Of a DNA stretch of 64,000 nucleotides, positions 16,413 through 25,939 are shown in pieces; position 1 is the first letter of the stretch; each line of letters opens with the position of its first letter. The notes below the pieces were generated by a model. The model was given only the letters and a program-made list of their open reading frames with translations, made no database searches and was not told the origin of the DNA. The position numbers and the translations under genes are program-made. This DNA is from Streptomyces sp. NRRL F-525 (GTDB lineage Bacteria > Actinomycetota > Actinomycetes > Streptomycetales > Streptomycetaceae): contig NZ_JNXE01000003.1 in NCBI RefSeq assembly GCF_000716605.1, positions 1 to 64,000 on the forward strand, in the 5' to 3' direction.

Positions 16413-18734
16413 ATGGGATACGGCTTCGGACAGCGGCGAGGTGGTCAACTCCCGGTGGAGTTGACCACCTTCGTCGGACGCACCGAGGAACTCGCGGTGC
16501 TGCACGCCGAGTTGGCGCGGTCACGGCTGGTCACGCTGGTCGGTCCGGGCGGGGTCGGCAAGAGCCGTACGGCGCTGCGGGCGGCCCGCGCGGTCGCGGA
16601 GCGGTTCGCCGACGGGGTGCGGCTGGTGGAGCTGTCCGCCCTGCACGACCCGGAGTTGGTGCCGCCGACCCTCGCGGGCGTCCTCGAACTGCCCGAGCAG
16701 TCCGGCATGACGCCGTTGGACGCCATCGTGGAACACCTGCGCGGGCGGCGGATGTTGATCGTCCTCGACACCTGCGAACACCTGGTCGACGCGTGCGCGA
16801 TGCTCTGCGACATCCTGCTGCGCGAGGCCCCGGGACTGAGCGTCCTCGCCACCAGCAGGCAGCCGCTGGACGTGCCCGGTGAGCGCTGTCTGCCGATCGC
16901 CCCGCTGGCCCGCGCCGACGCCGTCGACCTGTTCGTGCAGCGCGCCGCGGCGGTCACCGGCGGCCCGGCCCTCGACGGCGCCGACCGGGAGCACACCCTC
17001 GCCCTGGTCGACCGCCTCGACGGCATCCCCCTCGCCCTCGAACTCGCCGCCGTCCGCCTGCGGGCCGTCCCCCTCGCGGAACTCGTCGCCCGTCTGGACC
17101 GCCACTGCGAGGTCCTCACCGGCGGCCGCCGCACGGCACTCACCCGCCACCAGACCCTGCGCGCGGCCATCGACTGGTCCTACGACCTGTGCACCCCCCA
17201 GGAACAACTCCTGTGGGCCCGGCTGTCGGTGTTCGCCGGTTCCTTCGAACTGTCCGCCGCCGAGCAGGTGTGCGCGGGCGGCGACCCCGCTGGAACGGTC
17301 CAACTCGACGGCGAGCAGGTCGTCGAGGCGCTGATCGGGCTCGTCGACAAGTCGGTCGTCCAGCGCATCGGCGAGGACGGCGGCCGCTACCGGCTCCTGG
17401 ACACCATCCGCGAGTACGGCACCGCGCGCCTGGCCGCCACCGACGACGCAGAAGCCGTACGGCAACGGCACTTCGCCCACTACGACGAACTCGTCGACCG
17501 CTTCTGGAACGGTCTGATGGGCCGGGGCCACGTCCAGCTGCACCACGCCGTACGCGCGGAGATCGCCGACGTGCGGGCCGCCCTGAAGTACGGCTGCGCC
17601 ACCGAGGGACGGGCGAGCGACGCGCTGTGGCTGGCGACGCGACTCGGGGCGTACTGGCGGGCGGCGGGAACGCTGTCGGAGGGCCGGTACTGGATCGACA
17701 AGGGGCTCGGCCTCGTCCCGCAGGACTCCGCGACGCGGTCCTGGGGGCTGTTCATGACCGGGGTGTTCGGGGTCTGGACGGCCGATCTGGAGACGGCGTT
17801 GGACCGGTTCCCGCAGGCCCTCGACGTGGCGCGGCGCGTCGGCGAGAGCCGCGTGGAGCTGTTCAGCGAGGGCTACTTGGGCGCCCTGACGCTGCTCGGC
17901 GGGGCCGTCGAGGAGGGGGCGGCCACGCTCGAAGCGGTCCGCCGGCGGATGATCGCGGCGGACGACGCGCTGGGCATCGGCGTCGTCCACTACGAAGGCG
18001 CCCTGCTGTACGCCGCGTTGGGCTTCACGGACCGCGCGCTGGAGTGGTGCGAGACGGGCCTCGCGTATCTGGAGGGCCGCGGCGAACGGCAGTTGTACGG
18101 TTCCACGCTCTCCGTCCAGGGCGTCATCCTCTGGCTCGTCGGCCGACCGGAGGAGAGCGCGACGGCGTTGCGCCGGGGCCTGGAGGCGGCGAGCGAGATC
18201 GGCGAAGTGTTGGTCGCCGCGCTCGCGTCGCTGGGCCTCGCCTGGCACGCGGCCGGGCAGAAGCGGTACGTCAGGGCCTGCTGGCTGATGGGGTACGCGG
18301 AGCACGCGCGACGGCTGGGCGGCGACCCGGTCGGCATGCTGCCCCGACTGCTGGAGGAACAGGAGTCCCAACAGCGGGCGGTACGAACGGCGTTGGGCGC
18401 CGAACAGTACGAGCGGTGGCGCGCGGCCGGGGCCCGGATGTCGGGCCGCGAACTCCTGGACGCCGTACGGGCGGACGCCGACGAACCGCCCGGCATCCCC
18501 GCGGCGCGCCCCGCCCGCGCGGACACCCGCCCCGCCGATCCCCTCACCCGCCGCGAACGCGAGGTCGCCGCGCTCGTCACGCAGGGCCTGTCCAACCGGG
18601 AGATCGCCGAACGGCTCGTCATCTCCAAACGCACCGTGGACGCCCATGTCGAGCACATCCTCGCCAAGTTGGGCATCGCCTCCCGTACCGAGATCCTGGC
18701 CGCGGCACAGCCCGAGGGCACCAAGTCGGCGTAG
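16413..18734 (+). CDS. AAA ATPase / LuxR-type regulator
   Basis: A 773-residue regulator. An NB-ARC/AAA-like P-loop GPGGVGKS lies at residues 44-51, the strand MLIVLDTCEHLVDA is the probable Walker B, SVLATSRQPLDVPGE is a sensor-like motif, and a helical TPR-like region follows. The C-terminus is a LuxR helix-turn-helix (LTRREREVAALVTQGLSNREIAERLVISKRTVDAHVEHILAKLG). The start at 16413 follows GGGGGCG. It differs from the LAL at 4741 in the ATPase module, which resembles SARP/AfsR-type regulators without their BTAD region. It contains a palindrome core copy at 17292-17303. Confidence 0.85.
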   Translation: MGYGFGQRRGGQLPVELTTFVGRTEELAVLHAELARSRLVTLVGPGGVGKSRTALRAARAVAERFADGVRLVELSALHDPELVPPTLAGVLELPEQSGMTPLDAIVEHLRGRRMLIVLDTCEHLVDACAMLCDILLREAPGLSVLATSRQPLDVPGERCLPIAPLARADAVDLFVQRAAAVTGGPALDGADREHTLALVDRLDGIPLALELAAVRLRAVPLAELVARLDRHCEVLTGGRRTALTRHQTLRAAIDWSYDLCTPQEQLLWARLSVFAGSFELSAAEQVCAGGDPAGTVQLDGEQVVEALIGLVDKSVVQRIGEDGGRYRLLDTIREYGTARLAATDDAEAVRQRHFAHYDELVDRFWNGLMGRGHVQLHHAVRAEIADVRAALKYGCATEGRASDALWLATRLGAYWRAAGTLSEGRYWIDKGLGLVPQDSATRSWGLFMTGVFGVWTADLETALDRFPQALDVARRVGESRVELFSEGYLGALTLLGGAVEEGAATLEAVRRRMIAADDALGIGVVHYEGALLYAALGFTDRALEWCETGLAYLEGRGERQLYGSTLSVQGVILWLVGRPEESATALRRGLEAASEIGEVLVAALASLGLAWHAAGQKRYVRACWLMGYAEHARRLGGDPVGMLPRLLEEQESQQRAVRTALGAEQYERWRAAGARMSGRELLDAVRADADEPPGIPAARPARADTRPADPLTRREREVAALVTQGLSNREIAERLVISKRTVDAHVEHILAKLGIASRTEILAAAQPEGTKSA

Positions 18735-19004
18735 GTATCCGGTACGTACGTACCCCCTCCGAGGCCCCCGCCGACGACTACGTGCACCGATATCCCCACC
18801 GAATTACGGGAGTTCACGCCCCCCGCCCCCACCCGGCACCCCAAGCTGGTCCTACCGCCAGGGGAACGGGAAGTGTCGGGGCCGGCAGTGTTGGTCAACC
18901 CCACGGCTGTCATGGCAAGGCATCCGGCACCGCACCTCCCCTGGCGGTATTCGCGTAGGGCTGCCCCTGTCGGCGGGGGCAGCCCTCCTCAAAGGGCCCT
19001 GAGA
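18735..19004. other. Intergenic region with terminator
   Basis: 270 bases between the convergent AAA-LuxR and protease genes. It holds a GGTACGTACGTACC palindrome close after the regulator stop and a strong hairpin at 18957-18986. No gene is supported here. Confidence 0.5.
18957..18986. terminator. Terminator hairpin, convergent genes
   Basis: A perfect 11-base stem AGGGCTGCCCC / GGGGCAGCCCT around an 8-base loop. It lies about 20 bases beyond the protease stop and can serve transcription from both sides. Confidence 0.8.
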
Positions 19005-19934
19005 TCAGCCGCGTTCGGCCCGCTCGTACATCGTCCTGGCCGTGGCGCCGAGGATCTCGCCGTACATCTTGGTCGGCGTGAAGCCGTCCAGCCCGCTGTT
19101 GACCGAGACGAGGGTGCCCTGCCCGGTGGCCTCCTTGAAGTCGGCCAGCCATGGGCCGCCGCTGGAGCCGCCGGTCATGTCGCAGGGGATGACCTGCTGG
19201 CCGTTCTCCTTCTTCGCCGTGCCCACACAGCGCAGGACCTCCTCGCCGAGCTGCGGGTGGGTGGCGGGGTAGCCGAAGGAAGAAATCGTGCCGCCCACCG
19301 CCCGGTTGAACGCGACCGGCGTCCCGCCCACGACATCGGTGAGCCTACGACCGCTCTTGTCGGCGTCGACGACCATCGCGGCCACGTCGTTCGTGCCCTC
19401 CTCGGCGAAGGTGCGCGGGGTCAGGACGGTACGGACCGCGAAGGCGCCGTACGGCTGCTTGCCCTTGCTGTAGGCCGGGACGAAGACCATCGACATGTTG
19501 GTGTTGTCGGGTGAGGCGGAGCGCCGGACGCAGTGTCCCGCGGTCATCACCACGGAACGGTTCGCGCTCGTCACGGCGGTGGCCGTGCACCAGGTGTCGG
19601 CCCCCGCGGCGTTGACCATGAACATCCGCCCCACGGTCTTCAGCTGTGGACCGGTCCATGTCTTGGTCTTCGGCCCGGTCGGGCCCAGGTCCACCGACTT
19701 TCCCACGGCCTTGATCCGGGCCGGGCTCCAGTAGGCGAGGGCGTCCTTGCGTTCCTGGGCGGTGAACGAGAAGGAGGACACCGGGTCGGGGGCAGCGGCG
19801 GCGGCGCGGCCGGCGCCGGAGACGGCCGTGGCCGAGACGGGGACGGCGAGCGAGAGGGCCGTACCGGCCACGGCGAGCGCCGTGACACGGCGGCGGCTCA
19901 AGCGCCGGTCCGCCGGAGGGGAGCTGTCGAACAT
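19005..19934 (-). CDS. Secreted trypsin-like serine protease
   Basis: A 309-residue exported serine endopeptidase of the chymotrypsin/V8-like fold. The N-terminus RRLSRRRVTALAVAGTALSLAVPVSATA is a signal peptide with a twin-arginine-like start. The triad is visible as His134 in MTAGHC, Asp183 in TNDVAAM and Ser258 in TGGSSGGPW. Cysteines around residues 116, 135, 236 and 251 could form two disulfides. The start at 19934 (MFDSSPP) follows GAGGAG; the open frame is longer but starts inside the gap. It contains TGGACCGGTCCA at 19647-19658. Confidence 0.9.
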   Translation of the reverse strand: MFDSSPPADRRLSRRRVTALAVAGTALSLAVPVSATAVSGAGRAAAAAPDPVSSFSFTAQERKDALAYWSPARIKAVGKSVDLGPTGPKTKTWTGPQLKTVGRMFMVNAAGADTWCTATAVTSANRSVVMTAGHCVRRSASPDNTNMSMVFVPAYSKGKQPYGAFAVRTVLTPRTFAEEGTNDVAAMVVDADKSGRRLTDVVGGTPVAFNRAVGGTISSFGYPATHPQLGEEVLRCVGTAKKENGQQVIPCDMTGGSSGGPWLADFKEATGQGTLVSVNSGLDGFTPTKMYGEILGATARTMYERAERG

Positions 19935-19980
19935 GGGGGGATGTCTCCTCGACTCGTTCAAGTGGGTCACATGGGTCCGG

Positions 19981-20370
19981 CTACGCGCAGTCCAAGAGAG
20001 GTAGATCCGGTGATTCGGGTTGCGTCGCCGGAGGCGCGGCCGTCTCACGGAGGAAGGCGAGGAACTCCCCCACCGTGCAGCTCCAGAGCCGGCGTTCCAC
20101 CAACGCGCTGTGCCTGCGGGCGAGTTCGCGGTCGTCGCCGTAGGCGAACCTGACGACGAGCGGGCCTTCGCACGCGCGGATCTCGATGGCGGTCGGCTGC
20201 ACCTCGTCGGCGGACCGCAGGCCGACCGCGATGCCGATGATCTCCCAGACCAGCACGCCCGCTCTCTTGAACGCGCCGTCGGACGAGGTGTGCCACACCA
20301 CCTCGAAGTGCTCGTGCGCCGGCACCCCGGGATCGGGCCGCCGGTCCACGTCGTTCGATGTACTGGGCAC
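19981..20370 (-). CDS. Hypothetical protein
   Basis: 129 residues, not recognised. It is acidic and soluble, has no signal peptide or membrane segment, and shows a mixed alpha/beta pattern (HFEVVWHTSS..., GVLVWEIIGIAVGL, LVVRFAYGDDRELARRHSALVERRLW). Codon usage is normal for the window. It lies between the DUF4232 lipoprotein and the protease on the same strand, with a 46-base gap to the protease, so co-transcription is possible. Confidence 0.65.
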   Translation of the reverse strand: MPSTSNDVDRRPDPGVPAHEHFEVVWHTSSDGAFKRAGVLVWEIIGIAVGLRSADEVQPTAIEIRACEGPLVVRFAYGDDRELARRHSALVERRLWSCTVGEFLAFLRETAAPPATQPESPDLPLLDCA

Positions 20371-20415
20371 ACCTACGTCCTTTCTGTGCGGCAGGGAACT
20401 CGCGCCACGGACTGC

Positions 20416-21123
20416 CTAGTTGAGGGCGTCCGCGGGGTTCGTCAGCCAGTAGGTGGTGCGCAGCGAGCTGTCGATGTACACGCCCTTGCTGGGCAGCGCG
20501 ACCTCGACGCCCGAGCCCACGAACTCGAGCGCGCGGTTCTGGAAGATCACCTTGAGTGTCTTCGCTGTGTAGCCGTTGGTGCCGCTGCCGTCGGCGGCGG
20601 AGAGGAGCGCGCCCGCGTAGCCCGACTGTCCGGGGCGGAGCGTGGTGACCGCCTGCGGCTGCGTGTCCTCGTCGACCGGGGGGACAGCCTGGGCGTTCGT
20701 GAACTGCAGGGCCGGATAGCCGTACAGGTAGCAGGTCTTGGAGCCGGTGTTCTTGACGGTCAGCAGCAGGTGGTTCAGCGGACGCGACACGGTCTGCGCG
20801 GTGACCTTGGTGTTGGCGCCGGTGCAGGTGACGATGGTCGAGGTCGACCCCTTGGACCCGGTGGACCCCTTGGCGGTGGTGCTGCCGCGGACCGGCTGCG
20901 AGACGGTCGCGGGCGTGTCCGTACCGGAGGCCGCTGCCTTGATGTCCTCGGCGGCCGCCTTGGGCGTCGCGGTCGAGGAGACGCCGTCGCCGGTGACGAC
21001 GGTCGGGGTGCTCTTGGCCCCCGTGTCCTGGCTCGTTCCACAGGCGGTCAGTGCGAGCGAGGCGGCCGCGGCGAGGCCGGCGGTGAGGAGTGCCGTACGG
21101 CTGCGGAAGACGGTGCTGGACAT
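20416..21123 (-). CDS. DUF4232-type lipoprotein
   Basis: 235 residues. The signal peptide ends in the lipobox LTAC (Cys28), giving a membrane-anchored lipoprotein on the outer face. A Ser/Thr-rich linker (residues ~30-100) follows, then a domain with IVTCTGANTKVTAQTVSRPLNHLLLTVKNTGSKTCYLYGYPALQF and a repeat of beta-strands typical of the DUF4232 family. Function unknown. The start at 21123 (MSSTVFRSRT) is preferred over an upstream frame, because it puts the hydrophobic segment at the N-terminus. Confidence 0.82.
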   Translation of the reverse strand: MSSTVFRSRTALLTAGLAAAASLALTACGTSQDTGAKSTPTVVTGDGVSSTATPKAAAEDIKAAASGTDTPATVSQPVRGSTTAKGSTGSKGSTSTIVTCTGANTKVTAQTVSRPLNHLLLTVKNTGSKTCYLYGYPALQFTNAQAVPPVDEDTQPQAVTTLRPGQSGYAGALLSAADGSGTNGYTAKTLKVIFQNRALEFVGSGVEVALPSKGVYIDSSLRTTYWLTNPADALN

Positions 21124-21314
21124 GATCGGGTTCCCCCTGAGTGCGGAGCTGGAAGGCGAGCCACCGGGTTTCGTGGTGGGTCTCGCTGCGAACAACCGCA
21201 GCTTGCGCGGCGATCCGTCCCAGCCGCCAGAACAGTCGGGGGAAACGGGAAGCTGGAACGCTCAGACAGGTGCTGACCTGCCGGAACGTACCGTCCCTGG
21301 AACGCTGGGGTGGG

Positions 21315-21356
21315 ACGGGCACCGGCCGTTGGACCGCTCCAACGGACGGTGCCCGT
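21315..21356 (-). terminator. Terminator of GH19 gene, apex is the window palindrome
   Basis: A 19-base stem with one mismatch (arms 21315-21333 and 21338-21356) and a CCGC loop, starting 10 bases after the GH19 stop in the minus direction. The top of the hairpin is TTGGACCGCTCCAA (21329-21342), a full 14-base copy of the palindrome, so the motif here doubles as terminator stem. Confidence 0.8.
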
Positions 21357-21365
21357 ACCGCGCGA

Positions 21366-22253
21366 TCAGCAGTAGAGGTTGGCCCCGGTGCTGGTCCCGA
21401 GGATCGAGGTGAACCGCGTGTAGGCGTCCACGCGGCTCTGCACCTGGGCGGGGCTCTTGCCGTCGCACTCGATGGAGCCGTTGATGCTGCGGATGGTCTG
21501 GCCGAAGCCGGCGCCGTTGACCATCGCGTTGTGCGGGGTCATGGAGCCGGGACCGCTCTGGGTGTTCCAGTACCAGAGCGCGGTCTTCCAGGCCACGGCC
21601 GAGTCGTTCTGCACCAGCCAGGGGTTGCCCAGCAGGTCGATGCCCAGCGCGTCCCCGGCCGCCTTGTAGTTGAAGTTCCAGCTGATCTGCAGCGGACCGC
21701 GCCCGTAGTAGGCGGCCTGGCCGGCCGGGCAGCCGTACGACTGGCTCCAGTCGCAGTACGTCGGGTAGTTGGCGGTGTTCTGCTCGACGATGTACACCAA
21801 CCCCCCGGTCTCATGGCTGACGTTGGCGAGGAAGGCGGCGGCCTCCTGCTTCTTCGTCGTGTCGCTGCCGGTGTTCGCGAAGCCCGGGTAGGCGCTGAGG
21901 GCGGCGGTGAGACCGCTGTAGGTGTAGAAGGAGTTCCGGCTCGGGAACATCTGGTTGAACTGGGCTTCACTGACAACGAAGTTGCCGACGGGCGTGCCGG
22001 AGCCGTCGCAGGCGTACGGCTCCCAGAACCAGGTGCTGATGACCGGGTCGTAGCCCGGGTTGTCGTGCTCGGCGATGTACGCCTTGCCGTCGGTGTAGCG
22101 GACGATCTGGCCGGTGACGTACGACTGGCCGGCCACCCAGTTCGGATAGCTGGAACAGGAGGCGGCGGACGCGCCGGCGGCGGGGAGGACCACGGGCGTC
22201 AGGCTACCGAGGACGAGTGCGGTCAGTACTGCGGCGATGCGGCGTCTCGACAC
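21366..22253 (-). CDS. GH19 chitinase with N-terminal CBM5/12
   Basis: A 295-residue secreted endochitinase. The signal peptide covers residues ~1-31 (VLTALVLGSLTPVVLPAAGASA). A small chitin-binding domain follows at 32-82 (SSYPNWVAGQSYVTGQIVRYTDGKAYIAEHDNPG), with aromatic residues typical of CBM5/12. The GH19 catalytic domain runs to the end, with Glu148 in VSHETGG as general acid and Glu157 as the probable second acid, plus AAYYGRGPLQISWNFNY. The start at GTG 22253 is favoured by GAGGAG upstream. Two direct repeats resembling DasR boxes lie at 22397-22429, so induction by chitin oligomers is likely. Confidence 0.92.
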   Translation of the reverse strand: MSRRRIAAVLTALVLGSLTPVVLPAAGASAASCSSYPNWVAGQSYVTGQIVRYTDGKAYIAEHDNPGYDPVISTWFWEPYACDGSGTPVGNFVVSEAQFNQMFPSRNSFYTYSGLTAALSAYPGFANTGSDTTKKQEAAAFLANVSHETGGLVYIVEQNTANYPTYCDWSQSYGCPAGQAAYYGRGPLQISWNFNYKAAGDALGIDLLGNPWLVQNDSAVAWKTALWYWNTQSGPGSMTPHNAMVNGAGFGQTIRSINGSIECDGKSPAQVQSRVDAYTRFTSILGTSTGANLYC

Positions 22254-22396
22254 AGGGTTCAACTCCTCTGTGGAGCACGGCCGTACCCCGCCAAGGGCAG
22301 GGCGAAGCGGAGCCTTTGTGCGCACGGGCCGGTCGGACCGGTCACGGCGTGGGGGGCGGCCGTGGTGGGGGATGGTCCCCCTCACTGAACCGTATT

Positions 22397-22429
22397 GGTA
22401 TGTACCAGTCAAGGGTATAGACCAGTCAA
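22397..22429. promoter_or_regulatory. Two direct-repeat DasR-like boxes
   Basis: GGTATGTACCAGTCAA (22397-22412) and GGTATAGACCAGTCAA (22414-22429) are near-identical 16-base direct repeats about 145-175 bases upstream of the GH19 start. They resemble the DasR responsive element (TGGTCTAGACCA type) and the direct repeats known from Streptomyces chitinase promoters. TTGGTATGTACC recurs upstream of the GH18 gene at 37354. Confidence 0.75.
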
Positions 22430-22481
22430 CCCCACACCACGGCCGCCGAGTTACGACCGGCCCGCGCTACGCCGACCCCTG

Positions 22482-24911
22482 TCACCTGCGCAGAGTCGTC
22501 ACCTCCAGACCCGGGTCGTCGGAGATCTCCGCCTGCGTGAACCGTTCCAAGACCCACTGCTTGCGCGAGAAGAGGCGGGTCTGGTCCGAGAAGTGGGGCG
22601 ATGCCGGGTTCGCCGACTGGCCGTAGGTGAGCAGGGTGTGGGCGCGCGGCCCGTTCCGGGTCAGTTCGACGGTCATCAGGAAGCTGCTGCCGAAGGCTCC
22701 GGCGGTCGGGGTGCCGGTGCCCGAGTCGGGGCTCGCCTCCACGACGTCGAAACAGCCCGCGTCGCAGCCGGGCAGCGGGATGCCGTCCCACTTCTGTACG
22801 GCGCCGAGTGCGACGTCGACCGGGAGGTCACGGGCCGCGAAGTCCTCGACGGCGTCGGCCAGGGCGCGTTGGACGCGTACGTCGTCGCCGTTGAATCCCC
22901 TTGGTGTGGTGAGGGGTTGGGCGGGGTCGTAGGGGACGCGGCGCCAGGTGTCGGGTGGGCCGCCGTCGAGGAGGCGGTTGTAGAACGCGCTCCAGAGCAC
23001 GATGCCCCGGCTGGCGGTGTCGGCGCGGGTGTCCCAGCGGGCTAGGGTCGCGCAGGCCTGTCGTACGTCGACCTCGGTGCCGTCCGTGGCCGTCAGGCTC
23101 GGGTGGGCGCGGCACATGCCGACGATGTCGTCACGGCCCGTCTCGGCCGACAGGACGCGGTTGCCGAGCATCGAGTCGCGCAGGGTGCTCTCGGTGAAGC
23201 CCGGTGCGCCCAACCCGTCGGTGCCGTCCCGGCGTTGGGCGATCATGCGGAGTCCGAGCTGGGCCCGCCCGTCGAGGTGGGGATCGGTGTCGTACACGCC
23301 CGGGAGGCCGGTGATGGGCGCCTCCGGATTGACGTACTGGGGACCGTTGTTGGAGTTGGCGACGTAGTCGGTGCGGCTCGACTTCGGCTGGTGCGCGGGT
23401 CCGTAGAGCCCGGGCACGAGTGCGTCGGGGTCGCTCCCCCAGGCGCAGGCCGACGTCGAACCGTCCAGAGCGGTGGGCAACTGGTCGTCCGGGAGCGTGC
23501 AGTGCGCGAGTTGGGCGTCGGTGAGGTGCGGGACGGCCGAGGAGTCGGTGAAGTAGGTGCCGCCGCTGGTGTCGGCCGCGAGGGTGTAGGTCCAGGGGAT
23601 GCCCTGGAACTCGTCCTGGGCGGCGCGGAGTTGGGCGAGGTTCCGTGCCTTGCCCATGGCCAGCCAGGTGTTCATGGAGCGCAGGTTGCCGGCGTTGGCG
23701 TCACGGATCGCGTAGGCGGTCGTCGTGGTCCAGCCGGTGGACAGGACGGCGCCGAACCGCGAGGAGTACAGGGTCCGTTGGACGGTCGAGAGGTCACCGT
23801 CCGCGTCCCGGACGGTGACCGGGACCGTACGGCGTTCCATCGGCACGGTTCTGCCGTCGAGGACGTAGCTGGTCGGGTCGCCGGGCGCGAGCTTCAGCGC
23901 GTAGACGGAGGCGTGCTGGGCGTCGGTCGCGGTGTGCGTCCAGGCGAGGGTGCTGTTGTGGCCGATCTCGACCAGAGGTGTGCCGTAGAGGCCGGCGCCC
24001 GAGACGTCCAAGGTGCCGGGGATCGTCAACTGCACTTGGTAGAGCCGGAAGTAGCCGACCGCCCAGGGGAGGTGAGGGTTGGCCAGGACCATGGCGTTGC
24101 CGGTGCGGGTGGCGTCCCGGCCGAGGGCCCAGCCGTTGCTGCCGATGCCGGGGGCCGTAGGGGTAATGGTGGCGAGGGTCGCGGCTGTTGAGCTGGAGGC
24201 CGCCGTGTCCTTGCCGGCGGCGGTCGTCGTCGGGGGCTTCGCGTCGCCGATGTCCGGGACCAACGGCACTGTCGCGGTAACCCTGTTGACGTCGTAGACG
24301 ACGTTCCACAGGTCGAGTGCGGTGATCGGCCGTACCCAGGGCTTGCCCTTGCACGTCGGGTCCGGGAGGTGGTCGACGCCGGTGTCGCGGAGATAGCGGT
24401 TGTACCCGGCGGCGTATCCCTCGACCATGCGGCGCAGTTCCGCTGTCGGGCCCAACGGGGCTTTCTGGGCGAGCAGTTGGCGGACGGTGCCGGCGCGCTG
24501 CTGACCGCTGTAGTACGTGTCGCTCGCGAGGTTGGTACCGTCCGCCTCCCCCTGGCCGGACTCGCCGTCGGGCCCGAAGAACCGGGACCGCTCCCCCCTC
24601 AACGTCACTACGTGGTCGGCGAGTTCACACACGTTGTCCTGCGCGAAGGCGTATCCGTACCCGTATCCGAGCCCGTCGAAGTCCTGGGCCAGGATGTGCG
24701 GTACGCCGTACTCGGTCCGGCTGATCCGGACCGTGTGCCCGCCCTCGGCCATCGTCCGGCCACCCTGCCCCGTCACGGCGGACGAGGTCGCGGGCAGGGC
24801 GGCGACAGTGGCCGAGGCCAGGCAGAGAGTGGCCGCCACAGCGGCCAACTTGCTTACTAAAGAATGTCTATGACGCTTCGTCAGTTCTCTGGGTTCTCCC
24901 ATGGCCGCCAC
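22482..24911 (-). CDS. Secreted penicillin acylase-family Ntn hydrolase
   Basis: An 809-residue exported amidase precursor. A signal peptide (residues ~20-46) is followed by the alpha segment (YGVPHILAQDFDGLGYGYGYAFAQDNVCEL) and a spacer rich in Ala, Ser and Thr (226-250). Self-cleavage is expected before Ser258 in GIGSNGWALG, the nucleophile of the beta chain. Beta-chain motifs include NPHLPWAVGYFRLYQV and DYVANSNNGPQYVNPE. Relatives deacylate acyl-homoserine lactones, cyclic lipopeptides such as aculeacin, or penicillins. It could be quorum quenching or lipopeptide detoxification; the substrate cannot be read. It is upstream of and codirectional with GH19, but their gap holds the DasR-like boxes, so it is probably a separate transcript. 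Confidence 0.88.
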   Translation of the reverse strand: MAAMGEPRELTKRHRHSLVSKLAAVAATLCLASATVAALPATSSAVTGQGGRTMAEGGHTVRISRTEYGVPHILAQDFDGLGYGYGYAFAQDNVCELADHVVTLRGERSRFFGPDGESGQGEADGTNLASDTYYSGQQRAGTVRQLLAQKAPLGPTAELRRMVEGYAAGYNRYLRDTGVDHLPDPTCKGKPWVRPITALDLWNVVYDVNRVTATVPLVPDIGDAKPPTTTAAGKDTAASSSTAATLATITPTAPGIGSNGWALGRDATRTGNAMVLANPHLPWAVGYFRLYQVQLTIPGTLDVSGAGLYGTPLVEIGHNSTLAWTHTATDAQHASVYALKLAPGDPTSYVLDGRTVPMERRTVPVTVRDADGDLSTVQRTLYSSRFGAVLSTGWTTTTAYAIRDANAGNLRSMNTWLAMGKARNLAQLRAAQDEFQGIPWTYTLAADTSGGTYFTDSSAVPHLTDAQLAHCTLPDDQLPTALDGSTSACAWGSDPDALVPGLYGPAHQPKSSRTDYVANSNNGPQYVNPEAPITGLPGVYDTDPHLDGRAQLGLRMIAQRRDGTDGLGAPGFTESTLRDSMLGNRVLSAETGRDDIVGMCRAHPSLTATDGTEVDVRQACATLARWDTRADTASRGIVLWSAFYNRLLDGGPPDTWRRVPYDPAQPLTTPRGFNGDDVRVQRALADAVEDFAARDLPVDVALGAVQKWDGIPLPGCDAGCFDVVEASPDSGTGTPTAGAFGSSFLMTVELTRNGPRAHTLLTYGQSANPASPHFSDQTRLFSRKQWVLERFTQAEISDDPGLEVTTLRR

Positions 24912-25000
24912 CTTGCAGGCAGGACCGAGGAGGCGTCATCCGGCCACCGACGGATATCCGGGCGCCCTGTCAGTCTGGGGATGTAGGCCCTGAGGCGCTG

Positions 25001-25939
25001 TTACGCCCTGTGGATCTGTCGCAGCGTGGCGATGGCCATGGCGAACTGGCCGGACGCGTTGGGGTGCGCGGCCGCGGTGTCGACGGCGGGGGTGAGCGAC
25101 TCGACCCATCGTTCCTCGCGCGGTTGGCACATGTCGTGGCCCACCGTCGGCGTGTAGGTGTCCGCGTAGGACGCGTTGACCCCGTCGGCCGACGCCTGGC
25201 GGCGCAGCGCCGCGTTGGCCTGCTTCGTCGCGTCCCGCAGATAGGCGAAGTCGCCCTTGGCGAAGGGGACTTCGGCGCAGCCGACGCCGTCGTCGGGGAA
25301 GAGCGCGGGGTATCCGACGACGATCACCTTGGCGTGTGGACTGCGGCGCTTGATGTCGGCCAGCACGTCGTGGACGCGCCCCTCCATGGTGGCGACGCGG
25401 TCGGCCAGTACGTCCTTGCCGTCCGCCGTGAAGTACTGCTTGCAGGGGGTGCCCTCGCGGTCCGTCGCGGCGACGCGGGCGCAGGTGGCGAGCACGCTGC
25501 TGAAGCCGACGTCGTTGCCGCCCATGGTCAGGGTGACGAGTCTCGTGCGGGGAGTGAGCGCGTCGGCCTGGGGAGCCTTACTGCCTTGCGGATTCCAGTA
25601 GTTGTTCGTGGTGGCGCCGCTGCAGGTGACGTCGTCGAAGGTGTGGTTCAGGCCCACCATCGAGGCGAACTTGGAGATGAGGCTGGGGTAGCTGCCCGTC
25701 GTACGGTCGCACTCCTTGTCCTTCACTCCGGCAAGTCCGGCACCGGAGGCGTAGGAGTCGCCGAGCGCCACATAGGCGGGCCCGCCGGTGGGGGTGGCCG
25801 TCGTGCTGTGAGCTGTCGCGGTCGGCGCGGCCAGCGTGACGACGACGGCCGAGGCGGCCAGGGCTCCGGCGGCGGCGCGGCGCGTCCGGGACTGGCTGCC
25901 CGGGGAACTGTTCGATCCGATCAATCCGAAAGGGGACAC
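25001..25939 (-). CDS. Secreted SGNH/GDSL hydrolase
   Basis: A 312-residue exported esterase or lipase. The signal peptide is at residues ~18-43. Block I is GDSYASG with Ser62, Gly sits in the CSGAT block, block III is GGND (140-143), and the catalytic His292 lies in AAHPNASGQ. Cysteine pairs (77/106, 153/166 and others) suggest disulfides as in the Streptomyces SGNH lipases. The probable substrate is a short- or medium-chain ester. The gene is 61 bases from the acylase and transcribed the same way. Confidence 0.88.
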   Translation of the reverse strand: MSPFGLIGSNSSPGSQSRTRRAAAGALAASAVVVTLAAPTATAHSTTATPTGGPAYVALGDSYASGAGLAGVKDKECDRTTGSYPSLISKFASMVGLNHTFDDVTCSGATTNNYWNPQGSKAPQADALTPRTRLVTLTMGGNDVGFSSVLATCARVAATDREGTPCKQYFTADGKDVLADRVATMEGRVHDVLADIKRRSPHAKVIVVGYPALFPDDGVGCAEVPFAKGDFAYLRDATKQANAALRRQASADGVNASYADTYTPTVGHDMCQPREERWVESLTPAVDTAAAHPNASGQFAMAIATLRQIHRA

